From Paraspadella gotoi (Eukaryota > Chaetognatha), in assembly GCA_051294375.1 (NCBI GenBank), contig CM119266.1:15403859-15467858 (forward strand): a stretch of DNA of 64,000 nt, given 5' to 3'. Made by a program: the position numbers and the translations under genes. The first letter of the stretch is position 1. Each line of letters begins with the position of its first letter. The notes beneath the pieces are model-generated. The model worked only from the letters and a program-made list of their open reading frames with translations, was not told where the DNA came from and searched no databases. Below are positions 51,701 to 62,609 of the stretch, in pieces.

Positions 51701-54700
51701 TATTTTATTCCTAGGGTGCATAAAAGTCCTACAAAACAAAGATACATGGCGGGCTCTAAGGTATGTTCTCTCAAGGCAGTATCTAAACATTTTTCAAAAT
51801 GTTTAAAGCTAATGCTAAAACATCTTAAAGTATACTATCAAGTAGTTTTTCAAAGATCTGGAATAAAACATTATTGGATAGTTGATGATTCTTTGGAGTT
51901 TTTGGAAAAAATTTCTCAATTAAAAACAGATTTTCTAGAAACATATGATTTTTCAACATTATATCCATCACTTCCTCATTATGAAATCGGGAGTAGGCTA
52001 GAAATTTCATTCAGAACAATTTTTTCTAGGGAAAATAAAACATATATAAATGTAAATCATAATAAAGCTTATTTTTCAAATACTAAGAATAAGGGATATA
52101 TTTCTTTTACTGAGAAAGATTTGAGTGTTGTCCTCGACTTTATTTTAGATAATGTTTTTGTCAAATTTGGCTCCTTAATATACAAACAAACATTAGGAAT
52201 ACCAATTGGACTAGATTCTGGACAGGATGTTGCCAATGTGTTGTTATTTTATTTTGAATCAACATATATGGAAAATATGTCAAAAAATAATTTAGGAATC
52301 GCAAGACAATTTAAAAATTGCTCAAGATATATTGATGACCTTTTTTCGGCCGATTTTAGGGATTTTAAAATACATCTTGCCAACATATATCCAGCAGCAC
52401 TTACTGTAAATAAATCTAATAGCACAGATACAGATGTAGATTATTTAGACATTAACATTAAATCAGAAAACAAAAATCTTACTCTGTCTGTTTATGATAA
52501 AAGGGATTCCTTTTCTTTTGAAGTGGTTAATTACCCATATATGGACAGTTGTATTCCTAAAGGGGCAGCACTGGGTGTGTTTGTTGGCCAATTAATAAGA
52601 TATGCAAGAATATGTTCGACGTTTACAGATTTTTCATCAAGAGCTATAAATTTAAGCAAAAAACTACAAAGTCAGGGTTATATATTTAAGGACTTAGGGA
52701 AAATGGGAATTAAATTTTTTAATAATTATAAGGAGCTAATAAATAAATATAATGTTACTGATGTTAATCTATTTTCAAAAAAGATTATACATGATAGTTC
52801 CTAATAAAAATGACAGGAAAAAATAACAAAAATAAACCACTAAGTAATAATTATAATAACAACATCAACAATATTATTTAAATAACTTATTTAATTTATT
52901 TAACTTATTTAACTCTCTGATTTAATTTGTTTTTTAACTTTTACCAATTAACTTATTGTTAACTTTGCATTAACATACCCTTAATTATTAACTTATTATT
53001 AAACTAATTATTTAACTTATTTTATTTATTTACAAATTACAAATTATTATAAAACCTTAATAAAATTTCTCTAAAATTAATAATGCTGTGATGCCAGGGC
53101 TTTGGTCTGTTTCAGATAAACATTCAAGATATACCTTTAAAACATAAGATAAGCAACAATGAAGGATCACCATTTGGTGATGGCTCGCCTATACCTGGAT
53201 ATTGGGATTAAAGAGCCGAAATCCATGAAGGGTATAGGTTCCCAACTGATGACCTTCCCATTGTATAAAAATAAAAGATAAAAAATATTCAAAAAAGAAA
53301 TAATTAAAAAATAGGATAAAGAAAAAACAAAATTTTCATTAAAATATTTTAAAATTATATTCATGACATAAAGGTGCCCCTATAGACCTTTCCCCAGTGT
53401 GTATCCCTATCGGAGCATGCAGTTCTGCATGGTGGTCTTATCCCTATTGGTAAAAAAATCATATATAACGTTGGTCCCTCAAAAAATTATCCATTCCCAC
53501 CCCTTTCTGTTCGGCCTCTTAGATATTGTGATTTTTCATTAATGACTTTCTAACAGAAATGATGTGTGATATCTATTGGAAAACTAGGACAGATAGTAAT
53601 CTAACCTTGTGTTGTATAGATGCTCCCTCTATTTCCAGAAGACAACACTGACTTCCCCTTCCCAGGTTGTATTATTAGATAAATAAAACATTTTTAAAAA
53701 AGAAAGCAATATATGTTTGAATAAATAATATGGATTAAGTGATGAATCCTTCATAAAAATATTAAAATATTAAAATAGAAAAATGAAAAATAGTGAGACA
53801 AGTAATTTGCAAATTTTCATAAGAAACTGGAATTCACAAACGATCACAAGATCGTCCAAAATCGGAATTGTACATGGTTGATCTCTCAAAAGCATGAATG
53901 TCCCTCATCCGAGTGTGTTTTTACTTGAGCCAAAACAAAACAAATGAGAAATCAAAACAATCCCATACACCTCTAAGTCGACAGTCGGCATTTTGAAAAT
54001 ACCCAGGGCGAGAGCAACACTGAGCCAACAAATGAGAAATCAAAACAACCCCATACACCTTTTAGGTCCACAGTCGGCATTTTGAAAAAGCCCAGGGCGA
54101 GAGCAACACTGAACCAACGTTATTAACACCACCGACGACGACACGAAAAGGACCGTCCCAGAATTTTAGGCCCTTAAAGTCGAGTTTCGACGAATGTTGA
54201 TCGTCGTCACATCGTCGCTCTCAGCGTCGTCGAATATGGGGAAAAGTCACGAACTCCTTAATGGTCGCGTTTGTTTTCTATTTGGTCGTCGTTCTCGTTG
54301 TCGTTGTCGTCGTCAGTGTCGTTGTCGATGTCGTTGTCCGAAATCATAGAATACCATGGAGAGAAAGAAAGACTAAGAATTAAGAGAGAGAGAGAGAGAG
54401 AGAGACTCACTCTGATCGACGTTTACACCGACGACCCAGGATTCGTCGTCGTCGAAGTGAATGTCTCCCCCAACATCTTCTCCCGGCGCGAAGGCGTGGG
54501 CGAGCACGCGGTCTGAACAAGGGATGATATTAAATTAAATAAATATTAATTTATTAATTACCTTCAAAAATTTTTTTCACTATCTCACTAGGGCCGTCGA
54601 ACGGATAAATGTCTCCGTGATTCCATCCCCCGAAGTCGATCCTAATGTCGGCGCCGAAACATCCTTGCGTTCTGTTGAAACAGGCTCAACTACGTTGCTA

Positions 54701-55078
54701 TTTTGTCTAAATTTATTTTTAAAACCAACATATATCGTTTTAACAGACCTGATCATGTCGAATCTGAATGGGGAATTTTGAGACCAGAGGGCGAATGCTC
54801 GTCGGACGCTGGATTCTTGATCGGCCCAGTAGATACGACGACTGTGTTTCATGAAGCTGAAAGATGATCGTAATATTAATAGAAACCAATACGTGATTTT
54901 AGGGACGAGGAAAACGACTAACATTCGTTCATTTAGTAAATTAAAAACTCAACAACGCAATGGTTAAGTCATGACGCCTCATTGTTTGAATTACGAAGGG
55001 ACACTTGGGCCCACAAGATTAATCCCTTCATTTGCATTCTGCAATTTGCACCCGAAGCACACGAGAGAAATGCCCAGC

Positions 55079-55112
<34 letters not shown>

Positions 55113-56555
55113 AATCAAACTTATCCTCCCTTTTCGTGTAACCGAATGATTGGCCCATTGTCAAAATTCCCCTCGTCCTCCGTTGAAAACTGCGACGTTT
55201 TTCCTTCCGCATAAAATTATCAACGAGCAGGAAAAGGTCCCAACCTTGACAGTGTACTGCAAATTGAAGCCTATGATCTAATCCTTTCATTCTATTACAA
55301 CTAGTACTGCTATTTTATATCGTTTTATGCGGGAGGAGCCAATGAAGCCAAAATTCACCACTACGTACTAGCTATTTAGGAAAACTCACCAGTAAGTGAG
55401 ATGCTTTTTTCTCCACACATCTCCGTAGACCGTGAATCGTTTAGCACGTCTCCTATTCAATCCGGTTCCCCCTTCCTCGTACACGAGCTCCGCCGAAGCT
55501 GATCGTCGTCTCTCAACATCCGGGCGACCGCATCGAGGAGACCGCATTAAAGCTAGTGTAGCTTGGTCCAGTTCGCCGGTCTGACAGAAGATTTGATTTG
55601 ATTGATTGCAAGTTATGACACACCGATTGATCGATACATTGATCCATCGATTTTTTTCACATTACCTCCTCCACATTGCCAAACTTTTGCATGTTCTTGA
55701 TCGCACCCCTTACGCTTGTGTCAGACATCAGGGCTCTCATCCCGTCTTGGGATTCGAAGCTCGGCAAATAACCGTAGGATTCCAAGAATTTCTGTCAAAA
55801 TGTTTATTGGTTAAAAATGGAAAATATTTAAGGATTCCCCAACCTGAAAGTTACATTATTCAACTTATGAAACAAATCAATTTTCCGTTGTCTAACGTTT
55901 CCAGATGTATCGTGCTTTGTTTCTATCGCGTGATCTTTCGTGATCGACGAAAGCGCAAACAACTGAGTACAACGTAACATCTGGAAAGCGTAACCCGAAC
56001 GATCGTATCTCTACGTTCTAATCTTTTTCTTCCAAATTACTCGAATATTTTTAGCGTAAAATTTCTGCCTGGAAACGAGAGAAACGTACTGAAGATTAAA
56101 AAGTATCGATTTTCGGCGGGAATCTCCGAGGAATCGCGTTGTCTATCCCTCCGGTAAACTCTCTCTCTTTCTTGACGAGCCTTTTTCATCGGCAGACATT
56201 GAAGCTTCGTCAGTCAGTCAAAGCCTTTGATTAACGAGCAAAACGACCTCTTTCGACGCAACAATGTTTTTTCTCTTTGTCTCAGAATCCAGGTTTATCA
56301 CCTTTACTCATTCGGGTCTCGTGTCTCCTTTCTTCTTTCCGATTAGCTCTGTCCCGTCCGCTATCCTTCCCTCCCATATTTTGTTTCCTTTTGTTTTCTT
56401 TAGTTTTTAATTTCTCTTCGAAGGAAAATAAAAGAGAGAGAGAAAAAAAAAGTTTCAGGTTCTAAAACTTCTCCTTTTTTTATCCTTGCCTTTGCCGCGG
56501 TCACGCGTCTATCGATCGGCGCCCCAGGGGGACCAGGAAATTTTATGCTAATTCA

Positions 56556-56609
<54 letters not shown>

Positions 56610-59133
56610 TCGAGCGTGATCGCCCGGTAACAGTAAAGCCACTTCATCGACCATCAAAATACGAACCAAAAATGCATAGCACTGTTCCAATACCCCCCCT
56701 TTTTGCCTCTTTCTCTTTTTTCACTCGTTAACCCTAAAGGCCCAAAGTTCCCCTGGGGACGAAACCCCGTGGGGCAGAAGGTGAAACATAAACAAAAACA
56801 ATGAAAAGATCTGAGGCGATGAAAGCGATGAAAAGAAAGGGTTTTATACTTTCGACTCTTTTTTTTTTCATACTTCTTTTCTATTTTTATTTCTTTTTTT
56901 ACTTTCTTCTTTCTTCTCACCTAATTATTTTCAGATTCACAATACAATCTTCATTTTTTTTTCATTCCTTTTTCATTTTTCCATCTCAAATTCTATTAAA
57001 CGAAAATCACGGGGGAAGAGATCGAATTTAAATTTTCGCGCGACGGGAGGCGATAGATTTGGATGCACGTATGGAGTAGAGAGGATGAATAGACAGTGGA
57101 GAAAAGAGAGGTGGTGTTGAACGGGAGTTCGAGGGTGAAAGGGCTTCGGGAATTATCGCAGTAATTTGAAAAAATAAATTGAGAAATCTGGAGATGGTCT
57201 TTTCCAACGATCGAAACGCGTGCGTGATTTCGTCGATCAATGAATATTTCATCTCGACTTAAAACGATGACTATGAATTTCATTTAAAAATGATTTTTAA
57301 TTTACGAGTCAGTCGAATCATCGTGCCAGGCCGGGAGGGCAATAAACGTAAACCGTCGTTAAGCAAAAGAAAAATGAGAAGAATTAATTCGATGGTCGTT
57401 TGTGATTCGCTGAAAAACAAAAAGGGAAAGCCGTGAATCGAGACTCGTAAATCTTTTCACTGCTTCACTAATCTTTTGTCTTTCTTCCCATAGTCCAAAA
57501 AATGAATCACTCGCACCGAAAGAAAAACATATTAGTCAATCGTCAACTGACAAAATATGAATTTTCTCAAAGGAAATTTAATCTAACAAACAATCAAAAA
57601 ATAAAAGGAGTGGCTTCTTGGCCTGGATGACTTGACGAAAGATTGAAAAAAAATGTAGGGGGTTAACGAAATTAATAAAAAGTTGAAAAAATATTGACAT
57701 GATTGCTAGGGCAATTGTTCTTGGATATCGACCATGTTACAAGCTTTAACTTGACTAAAAAAAAACTAACTCAAGATTAAAATATTCTTTCGCTTTAATG
57801 CCTTGCAGACTTTTGACCAAAGAAGAAAAACATAAAAAAACTAAAGAAAAAAGAAAAAGAAAGTTTTAATGGCGACGACGCGTGTCTCGGTATAACGATG
57901 TTGACTCCTTTATTAATTCCTAGACAAAACATAAAATCCGACGAAAACGAGACAAGAAAACATCGAGGAATTTAAAACGACGTCGACGACGACGACGACG
58001 ACGATTTAACGACTTTAGACCCTTTTTTTTTCATCAAGTTTTCTTTTCTCGGCTAAAAGAAAACTCCCCGGAAACGTTCCCCCCTTCCCCATATGGAGCG
58101 AGATATCTGAGAAAAGGCATCGCCTAAAAACCGGCGACCTCCCGCTAATCGCTTCAATCGCCAGCGTCGAACCAACATCGCCTTTTTCTTTGTTTATTTG
58201 TCGCTCACGGGAGGTGATTGTGATAAAGAGGCGAGGTGATTGTGATAAAGAGTCGAGGTGATTGTGATAAAGAGGCGAGGTGATTGTGATAAAGAGTCGA
58301 GGTGATTGTGATAAAGAGGCGAGGAATGCGCTGACCTTCACAAGACGATGACGATTTCGCCACGGACCAGTTTTTTTATCGGGTCGATCTCGGCACAAAG
58401 TTAAAAAAAAAATCCTAAAAGGAGAGATCCCGTCGACACATTTTTCATAAGATACTTTTTTTATTGTTAAAGTTTTTTTACCACCTCATTAAAATTTATA
58501 AACGAGAGACGCCCTGTTATGGCTTGAGACCGAGCAAAATTTAAACAATCTCCGATTACCAGTTTCCCACCCACCCACCAAAGAAGAACCACCAACCCCT
58601 GCCCCCCTACCCCCTTAAATCCGACTCACCAAACCCTCAAAGATCTGAGATTTTGCTCCTTCATTTCCCCCGTCATTTCGGTCTCCTCCTCCTCCTCCTC
58701 CTCCTCCTCCTCCTCCTCCTCTTCCTCTTCTTGTTCCTCCTTCCTCCAGGATCTTTTCGTCTTCGCTCGATCTCTCGTTCCTCCTTCTTCCGACATCCGG
58801 CTTCCAGTTTATCGTTCGTCCGCCAGGATTCGATGACCAATCCGATAAGTTCGATTTCGCGACGGAGAGAAGCGGCTCGAAGGACGACGACGACGACGAC
58901 GATGAAAAAGACGAAAGTAAAGACGACACGGAGGAAATAGACGTCGCTGTTCTTTTGTTGACGTCGACGCCGATCCAGCGGCGAGAGGCGACCGGCAACG
59001 ACGCGGCGAGAGGAAACGCGAGAAGGCAAAGAAAGTAGAAAACGAGAACAGAGGAACGTCGGAAACTCGCTAGGAACGGACGGAAGGCTGGAGATTCGAA
59101 GGCGGAGGGGAAGACGTTGGAATGCGTCGTCAT
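47241..59133 (-). CDS. Matrix metalloproteinase with hemopexin domain and hydrophobic C-terminal tail
   Basis: Fourteen exons in transcript order: 59133-58630, 55791-55666, 55580-55390, 54856-54749, 54671-54562, 54512-54411, 49768-49671, 49575-49515, 49447-49268, 49203-49066, 48895-48755, 47835-47722, 47659-47571 and 47429-47241. Phases agree, giving 716 residues. Order: signal sequence (hydrophobic 28-46); low-complexity linker; prodomain ([11 protein letters not shown]) with cysteine switch PRCGRPDV (C227); furin site RRRAKR ending at 258; catalytic domain with [18 protein letters not shown] and zinc motif [11 protein letters not shown] (H390, E391, H394, H400); Met-turn AIMTPYY; Thr-rich hinge; four hemopexin blades closed by CDTNFD and QWTKC. 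The last 20 residues are hydrophobic, suggesting a GPI signal or membrane anchor as in insect Mmp2. Function: secreted zymogen cleaving extracellular matrix. An in-frame upstream ATG at 59658 would add 175 residues. Confidence 0.94.
47951..48044. repeat. (CT)n microsatellite in metalloproteinase intron
   Basis: CT tract with TCTTCTCTTCTC interruptions, inside the intron before the fourth hemopexin blade exons. Confidence 0.95.
48671..48752. repeat. (CT)n microsatellite abutting a 5' splice site
   Basis: On the coding strand the donor of exon 48895-48755 reads C|GTGAGAGAGAGA and runs directly into the GA repeat, so the intron's first 80 or so bases are microsatellite. Confidence 0.95.
50623..50680. 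repeat. 13-bp tandem repeat upstream of the reverse transcriptase
   Basis: Four exact copies of GACTTATTTAAAA starting at 50623, 50636, 50649 and 50662, then a partial copy, 31 bases before the RT ORF start. Related TTATTTAA-rich sequence follows the ORF at about 52860-53030. Confidence 0.9.
50711..52804 (+). mobile_element. Retroelement ORF: Penelope-like reverse transcriptase without recognisable endonuclease
   Basis: An intact 697-codon ORF. RT motif A is [12 protein letters not shown] (D413), motif B is [14 protein letters not shown] (496-509) and motif C is RYIDD (Y540-D543), so both catalytic Asp positions are kept. Upstream are [13 protein letters not shown] and [17 protein letters not shown], and downstream [14 protein letters not shown] and [11 protein letters not shown]. 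These resemble RTs that I associate with Penelope-like or related retroelements of aquatic invertebrates and fish; the clade is not certain. The ORF ends soon after [10 protein letters not shown], and I see no GIY-YIG, apurinic or integrase domain. It is very AT-rich, unlike the GC-rich host exons, and sits antisense in a metalloproteinase intron. Absence of stops suggests recent activity. The ATG at 50711 is the first in frame. Confidence 0.85.
53188..53238. other. Nested hairpin 3' of the reverse transcriptase ORF
   Basis: CCTATACC (53188-53195) pairs with GGTATAGG (53231-53238), and the inner TGGAT/ATCCA pair extends the stem. A second small hairpin, TCACCATTTGGTGA, lies at 53167-53180. 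Both are in the AT-rich 3' flank of the RT ORF and may be structured 3' RNA of the element. Confidence 0.45.
53351..53824. repeat. Dispersed repeat family, copy 1
   Basis: About 470 bases match 60329-60800 at high identity in the same orientation. Shared landmarks are CATGACATAAAGGTGCCCC, GACCTTTCCCCAGT, TATATAACGTTGGTCCC, CAGAAGACAACACTGACTTC and AAGTAATTTGCAAATTTTC. It lies 550 bases after the RT ORF and may be its 3' region or an independent element. Confidence 0.9.
53939..54115. repeat. 88-bp tandem duplication
   Basis: Two copies starting at 53939 and 54027, each AACAAATGAGAAATCAAAAC.. to ..GGGCGAGAGCAACACTGA.CC, differing at a handful of positions. Intronic in the metalloproteinase gene. 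Confidence 0.9.
56560..56603. repeat. (CT)n microsatellite
   Basis: CT tract in the long intron following the metalloproteinase signal-peptide exon. Confidence 0.95.
58211..58325. repeat. 22-bp minisatellite, five copies
   Basis: GAGGTGATTGTGATAAAGAG plus GC or TC starts at 58211, 58233, 58255, 58277 and 58299, with a partial unit at 58321. Units alternate between GGC and GTC at the junction, suggesting duplication of a 44-bp dimer. Confidence 0.92.
58681..58733. repeat. (CTC)n tract inside metalloproteinase exon 1
   Basis: On the coding strand it is GAG/GGA-type repeat read in the glycine register, giving a run of about a dozen glycines before the prodomain. Confidence 0.9.
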
Positions 59134-59750
59134 CTTGGAATGAGTCGAGTGTTTGAAGGAATTTGGAGAGGACGAGGTTGTTAAAGATAAGTTAGAGATT
59201 TTCCTCGAGAGGCCAACCTTTCTTTTGACAGGGCGAGGGACGTTCGTCATTTTTTCGGAAGAGGTTTTATAAGCGACGAGTCTCTCTACTTCGAAAAGGG
59301 AAAAGGGTCGCTGTCTTTTGGTTTCCTTTTCTATTCGATCGAAACGAGAATGGAGTTTTGCGGTTTTCGATTTAGATTTCAGTTTCGCGTCGAAAGGGCG
59401 AAGCCGCGACGAGGGGAAATCGTTTATATAACCATCGCCAACGGAGGACGAAAATTGGATTATAGGACAGACAGATGACGATGACGACGATGCTGATGAC
59501 GACGACGAAGAAGCCGACGACGGCGAGAGTGATGTCAACGAGGCTTCGATCGAAACGTCCGGTTGATTTTCCGTCGTGACCTTATTTGGAATCGCCTCCT
59601 TTAGTTCCGCTTCAGACGGAAGAAAATTGGTTTGTGCGTTGGCGTGGCGACACCTCATGCTTCCGCCAATGCAAGGGATCGATTTTCAGGGACTGAAGTG
59701 ATTATCGCGCGAAAAAAAGCGTGATGAGGAAATGATGAGAAAATCTGTTT

Positions 59751-61071
59751 ACAGGGACTTCAATCTGGACCGATACGAAAAGGCTTTATGAAACTCGTAA
59801 TTCTTTCGCTGTATATTTTTTTTTTATAATATTTATTACTTGACGATTAAGTTGACCTAAAAAATGTTAAAATTTCTTAATAGTATAATCACAGTGGCTC
59901 CCAAGCACGGAGTCACTTTTCTTCATTTTTCTGATTGTGAAGTTATCTGATAGAAAAATTTTAAAAAATGGCGATAAAAAAATATTTTTTAATTTTTTAT
60001 GATAAAAATTTTTAATGTAAAACCTAACTTACTTATTATGGTAACTAATATTTATTAACAAAGTCGACTTTCATAATTTTTTTCCCCCTAAACCAAAATT
60101 TTTATTTTTAATAGATTTTAAAGGGAAAAAGTAATGATTATTATCAAGTATTATTCATATTATAAAAAAATTTGGTTCATGATACATATACTACAGTATC
60201 TAATTAATAAAAAAAAGATTTAAAAAAAATACAATTGTTATGAAGGATTGATAGCAAGATCTACTTTTAAAGTAAAAATTCTGCTTCTTCAGATATTTAC
60301 CCTCTGAGGTAAATGTTTATAACATTATAAAATTATATTCATGACATAAAGGTGCCCCTATAGACCTTTCCCCAGTATGTATCCCTATCAGAACATACAA
60401 TTCTACATGGTATTCTTATCCCTATTGGTAAAAAAAATTATATATAACGTTGGTCCCCCCTCAAAAAATTATCCATTCCCACCCCTTTCTGTTCAGCCTC
60501 TTAGATATTATGATTTTTCATTAATGACTTTCTAACAGAAATGATGTGTGATATCTATTAGAAAACTAGGACAGATAGTAATCTAACCTTGTGTTGTATA
60601 GATGCTCCCTCTATTTCCAGAAGACAACACTGACTTCCCCTTCCCGAATTGAATTATTAGATAAATAAAACATTTAAAAAAAAAAAAAAAAAAAAGAAAG
60701 AAAGCAATATATATTTGTTTAGATAATATAGATTAAATACTAAATCCTTCATAAAATATAAAAATAGAAAATAGTGAAACAAGTAATTTGCAAATTTTCA
60801 TATAAGATATAACACTGCTATGTCATTAGTTTCTAAGAAAGATGGAAGCCTTAAACTACCAAAACCTGTCCAAAGTCAGTGGCAGGATAGCTTATTTATT
60901 AAATGAATGGATAATTTTTGTATTGGTTGTACCAATTTCATAGCAGCTATCCTAGCTAGAATGTTACGAATCGGTAAATAATCGAATAAGAAAAAAATTT
61001 ACAACCTGATTGCTTTTAATTTCGATTATATTACAAGTTTTTTTTGTATCACTCCAGATTGAAGTCCCTGT
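59751..61071. mobile_element. Candidate DNA transposon with inverted terminal repeats
   Basis: ACAGGGACTTCAATCTGGA at 59751-59769 is the exact reverse complement of 61053-61071. The match continues imperfectly inward (GATACGAAAAGGCTT against GATACAAAAAAAACTT). The interior is AT-rich, has no transposase ORF and carries the dispersed repeat. CAGGG ends resemble hAT-type termini, but I could not confirm an 8-bp target-site duplication. Confidence 0.55.
60329..60942. repeat. Dispersed repeat family, copy 2 (longer)
   Basis: 60329-60800 matches 53351-53824, and 60813-60942 matches 27771-27899. It therefore links two otherwise separate repeats into one family of at least 600 bases. Confidence 0.88.
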
Positions 61072-61419
61072 CGTTGTTTTTTTTTCTTCGTTTTTGTATT
61101 AATTGTTGTCATCGAAAAACCGGAGCCGACGTCGACAAAGAGAGACGATTTAAGGCAGAAACTTCAATCGTGACGAGATTTTGACTTCGGGGCAAAAAAA
61201 TCGAGTGATTTAGTTGTTTTTCCCGTCGCTCGATCTTCACTCTGTTTTTTCACGACCAGGCCGACCGCGAGTCTCTATTGTGATTGGATTAAATTTTAAT
61301 TTCATTATGTTTTTCCGAGAGACTTCGTGGCGAGAGAGTGAGAGATTGAAGGGAAAAAAAGTAAATGGATGGATCGTTTTCTTTATTTGAAACAAGATCC
61401 GAGACGTTATCGTGGAGAG

Positions 61420-61428
61420 GGAGAGAGA

Positions 61429-61494
<66 letters not shown>

Positions 61495-61495
61495 T
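61420..61495. repeat. (GA)n microsatellite
   Basis: GAGAGA tract with GGGAGA and GAAAGA interruptions. Confidence 0.95.
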
Positions 61496-61972
61496 CGAAC
61501 GAGGGACCACCGAAAAAAGGGTTTAGGAAATTTAAAAAAAAAAAAACGAAAAAAATCAAAAAGAAAATAAATATAAATCGAAAAATGAAAACAAGAAAAT
61601 AAAAATAAGATAAGATTTTTCTTTCAGTCTTTTTGTTCAGAGATAGACATCGCTTCGGGAGTAAATCATTGAAATTGTGTTTCTAAAATGGAATAGAATA
61701 GAATATAATGACAATGTACTTAACCATAATCAAAATTCCTACTGTTATTGAGTTTATTTACAGTAATTTACGACACTCACACTAAGGATTCAGATTTAGA
61801 GGTTTTCCTGTTTTGTTTTTTTTCTCACTTATCCTGTAATCATAAATTTGATGGCAATGTTTTTTCTGATAAAAAAAACATATTCGTATATTTTTCTTTG
61901 GTTTGTCATAATTTTTTCGTCTGAGCTCAGTTGATATCTTACCAGGAAATCTTTCTTTTTCTTTTTTTTTTT

Positions 61973-62600
61973 AGTCGGATCTGCTTATCAGCAGATTCCG
62001 ACTCTATAATTCACTTTGTCGGTCCGTCGGTCCCACCCATAAATCTTGTCGGTAAATCATTTTTATCATATCAGAACATCATATTATGCTAAATTAAGCA
62101 ACAAAAAAAGATGTCCATCCGTCCGTCTGTCCATCTGTCCTCCCTCCTTAGCAAAAAACTCCAATTACTCATGATTGGAATGAAATTTTGTGTCTGGGAA
62201 GGAAAGTGTGTGATTGAGCTGGATATAAAGTTTTGATGGAATCGCGAGAGTGGAAATGAGTGTAAATGAAAAAAACAAAAGTCACATTAACTTAAATCTT
62301 TTTACTGATTTTAACCAATAATTACTCGAATTAATCATAATTGGATGGTTAGATTGAGATTAAATTTTGTATGTGGGTAGGAAAGTGTGTGATTGAGCAC
62401 GATATAAAGTAGTTAAAAATAATTATTTGTACTTTATTGGTAATTATTTCTACTATAGTATTTATTTATTCATTTGTTTGTTCATTCGTTCGTTCGTTTG
62501 TTTGTTCGTTCATTCATTAATTTATTTATCTATTTATTTATCTATTTATTTATTTATTTATTTAGCTGATTACCGCTTAATTATCGTGGGCAGATCCGAC
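61973..62600. mobile_element. Candidate non-autonomous TIR element, about 630 bp
   Basis: Left end AGTCGGATCTGC (61973-61984) is the reverse complement of GCAGATCCGAC at 62590-62600. The left end also forms a hairpin with AGCAGATTCCGACT at 61990-62003. The interior holds two diverged copies of a segment (about 62161-62230 and 62320-62412) sharing GGAAAGTGTGTGATTGAGC and GATATAAAGT, plus a CCGTCCGTCTGTCCATCTGTCC tract. No transposase ORF. Confidence 0.55.
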
Positions 62601-62609
62601 ATTGTTTGC

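Noticed and set aside
53160-53290. Hammerhead ribozyme next to the RT ORF
   Set aside because: CTGATGA (near 53247) and GAAA (near 53217) both occur and such ribozymes are known in Penelope-like elements, but no arrangement of three stems places them correctly.
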